A program made the position numbers and the translations under genes. Shown piece after piece: positions 31,276-32,735 of a stretch of DNA of 32,735 bases (within the stretch, counting starts at the first letter, position 1; each line of letters begins with the position of its first letter). The notes under the pieces were generated by a model. It ran no database searches, was not told where the DNA came from, and worked only from the letters and a program-made list of their open reading frames with translations. Location: contig SVOP01000009.1 of NCBI GenBank assembly GCA_015066325.1, positions 1 through 32,735 on the forward strand. Reading direction: 5' to 3'. Source of the stretch: Oscillospiraceae bacterium (lineage in GTDB: Bacteria; Bacillota; Clostridia; Oscillospirales; Acutalibacteraceae).

Positions 31276-32735
31276 TTACTCATTCATTCCGCAGCATTTT
31301 TTGTATTTCTTACCGCTGCCGCAGGGGCATGGGTCATTTCTGCCGGGTTTTTTATCTGCCTTTTTAGGCTCTTTTTTAACCGTGCCGTCATCGGAGCCGG
31401 ATTGAGCAGTGATTTTAACAGTCTGCTTTCTTTCCATAGGAGCTTCCTTACGAACTCTTGACTGTAAAACAAAGTCAACAGTACCTTCACGGATTCCGTT
31501 TGTCATTTCCTCGAACATATCAAGACCTTCGTCACGGAAAACAATAACCGGGTCTTTCTGGCCATAGCCCATAAGGTTCATACTGCGTTTGAGCTGGTCC
31601 ATAGCATCAATATGCTCCATCCAACGAATATCAACATTACGAAGAAGACCTACTCTTTCAAGCTCTTTAACAGTTTCCTCGCCGAGCTCTTCTTTTCTTG
31701 CATCATAAAGCTCCTGAGCCTTGTTAAGAAGAACCTCTGTAATCTCCTCTGTATCGTTAATGCCTTTGATGTCGCTTTCTGCAATAAGCCAGCTGTATTT
31801 TGCAAGAAGACCTGCAATATTCCATTCTGATTTATCAACCTTTGCGGGACAATAGAAATCAACGGATTCGGAAATTGTATCAACAATCATTTTCTGAATA
31901 AGTGCGCTGATGTCTTTACCGTCAAGCACCTGATTACGCTGACCGTAAATAACCTCACGCTGTTTGTTCATAACATCATCATATTTAAGAACATTACGGC
32001 GGATTGCAAAGTTATTGCCTTCAACCTTTTTCTGTGCATTTTCAATTGTAGATGTGAAAAGCTTTGCTTCAATAGGCATATCGCCAATGCTTTTGAAAGC
32101 ATCAAGAGTGTTATAGAAACGGTCACCTGCGAAAAGCCTTAAAAGGTCATCCTCTGCAGAAAGGAAGAAACGGCTTTCACCGGGGTCGCCCTGACGACCT
32201 GCACGGCCACGAAGCTGGTTATCAATTCGTCTTGATTCGTGGCGTTCTGTACCGATAATGCAAAGACCGCCTGCTTCACGAACCTTTTCTGCTTCTTTTG
32301 AGGTTTCTTCTTTGAATTTAGCTTCAAGCTCACGGAAGGTTTTTCTTGCGTTAAGAATATCTTCGTTATCTGTTTCAGCAAAGCCGGTTGCTTCTGCAAT
32401 AAGCTCATCATCAAATTCCATCTTCTTCATCTGAGCCTTTGCCATAAATTCGGGGTTACCGCCTAAGATAATATCGGTACCACGACCTGCCATATTAGTA
32501 GCAATTGTAACTGCGCCGAATTTACCTGCCTGAGCAACAATTTCAGCCTCTTTTTCGTGGAATTTAGCATTAAGAACCTCGTGCTTGATGCCCTGTCTTT
32601 TAAGGAATTTTGAGAGCTTTTCGCTCTTTTCAATGTTAACAGTACCAACGAGAACGGGCTGGCCTTTTTCGTGGCATTCAACTATTTTCTCAACAATAGC
32701 GTTGAACTTTGCTTCTTCAGTTTTATAAAGCACAT
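31276..32735 (-). CDS. secA: SecA preprotein translocase ATPase, C-terminal part (cut by window edge)
   Basis: About 486 codons of the 3' part of secA; the start lies outside the window. Seen are the second nucleotide-binding domain (GQPVLVGTVNIEKSEKL, VTIATNMAGRGTDIILGG, RIDNQLRGRAGRQGDPG) and the helical scaffold and wing with WMEHIDAMDQLKRSMNL. The C-terminal zinc SEC-C motif is CPCGSGKKYKKCCG, which in other bacteria binds SecB and phospholipid. SecA drives export through SecYEG. The sequence shows no frameshift. The middle insertion between GGNPEF and GLCIIGTERHESRR is usual for Clostridia. Confidence 0.98.
   Translation of the reverse strand, partial: VLYKTEEAKFNAIVEKIVECHEKGQPVLVGTVNIEKSEKLSKFLKRQGIKHEVLNAKFHEKEAEIVAQAGKFGAVTIATNMAGRGTDIILGGNPEFMAKAQMKKMEFDDELIAEATGFAETDNEDILNARKTFRELEAKFKEETSKEAEKVREAGGLCIIGTERHESRRIDNQLRGRAGRQGDPGESRFFLSAEDDLLRLFAGDRFYNTLDAFKSIGDMPIEAKLFTSTIENAQKKVEGNNFAIRRNVLKYDDVMNKQREVIYGQRNQVLDGKDISALIQKMIVDTISESVDFYCPAKVDKSEWNIAGLLAKYSWLIAESDIKGINDTEEITEVLLNKAQELYDARKEELGEETVKELERVGLLRNVDIRWMEHIDAMDQLKRSMNLMGYGQKDPVIVFRDEGLDMFEEMTNGIREGTVDFVLQSRVRKEAPMERKQTVKITAQSGSDDGTVKKEPKKADKKPGRNDPCPCGSGKKYKKCCGMNE

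Overview
The window reads as chromosomal DNA from a low-GC anaerobic Firmicute, most likely a Clostridia/Oscillospiraceae-type gut bacterium. The evidence is strong AGGAGG-type ribosome sites, TTGACA/TATAAT promoters, a one-chain pyruvate:ferredoxin oxidoreductase, 2-hydroxyacyl-CoA dehydratase-type iron-sulfur proteins with their activator, an RsgI-like anti-sigma factor, and SecA ending in a SEC-C zinc motif. This placement is inference from gene content; there is no rRNA in the window.

Layout. (1) 1-522: a complete tRNA-Asn(GTT), its terminator, and about 380 non-coding bases with decayed repeats that resemble the tRNA anticodon and T-arm regions and repeat the terminator. (2) 523-4309: AT-rich accessory stretch with two hypothetical genes enclosed by terminator copies, a PAP2 membrane phosphatase overlapping a membrane-bound XRE regulator, and a second XRE regulator with a membrane anchor. 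(3) 4400-6903: a tight operon of a CE6-like acetylesterase, a PnuC-like transporter, an SdpI-family protein and a histidine phosphatase. (4) 6947-11281: an M20 peptidase divergent from a secreted lipase-like hydrolase and a YgjV protein, then a second histidine phosphatase. (5) 11413-17161: the most interesting part, a seven-gene operon (see below). (6) 17264-22117: type I glutamine synthetase, a MerR regulator fused to a membrane/extracytoplasmic module, an amidohydrolase, PspC, and an AlkD-like protein. (7) 22172-24284 (minus): ECF sigma factor and RsgI/PepSY anti-sigma factor. (8) 24435-27977 (minus): PFOR. (9) 28306-31194: CNNM/HlyC-CorC protein followed by two related secreted, tail-anchored proteins. 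(10) 31276-end (minus): 3' part of secA.

The seven-gene operon holds a CooC-type ATPase with a CXC metal motif, two 2-hydroxyacyl-CoA dehydratase-family subunits, their BadF/HgdC-type ATP-dependent activator, a 51-residue single-span membrane protein, a stand-alone domain resembling the N-terminal region of acetyl-CoA synthase/CdhC that stops just after the first A-cluster-like cysteines, and a SAM methyltransferase. It has one strong promoter and very short or overlapping junctions. The window lacks a CoA-transferase, acyl-CoA dehydrogenase or hydroxyacid dehydrogenase that would make it a normal amino-acid fermentation locus, and it lacks CO dehydrogenase. I infer an ATP-driven low-potential reductase (dehydratase-like or double-cubane-like) with its own metal or cluster maturation parts; the substrate is unknown.

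Regulation visible in the sequence includes an autoregulatory MerR promoter with a 19-base spacer, a glutamine synthetase promoter whose -35 lies inside the preceding terminator hairpin, and several bidirectional terminators between convergent genes. I see no CRISPR array, transposase, prophage gene or rRNA.
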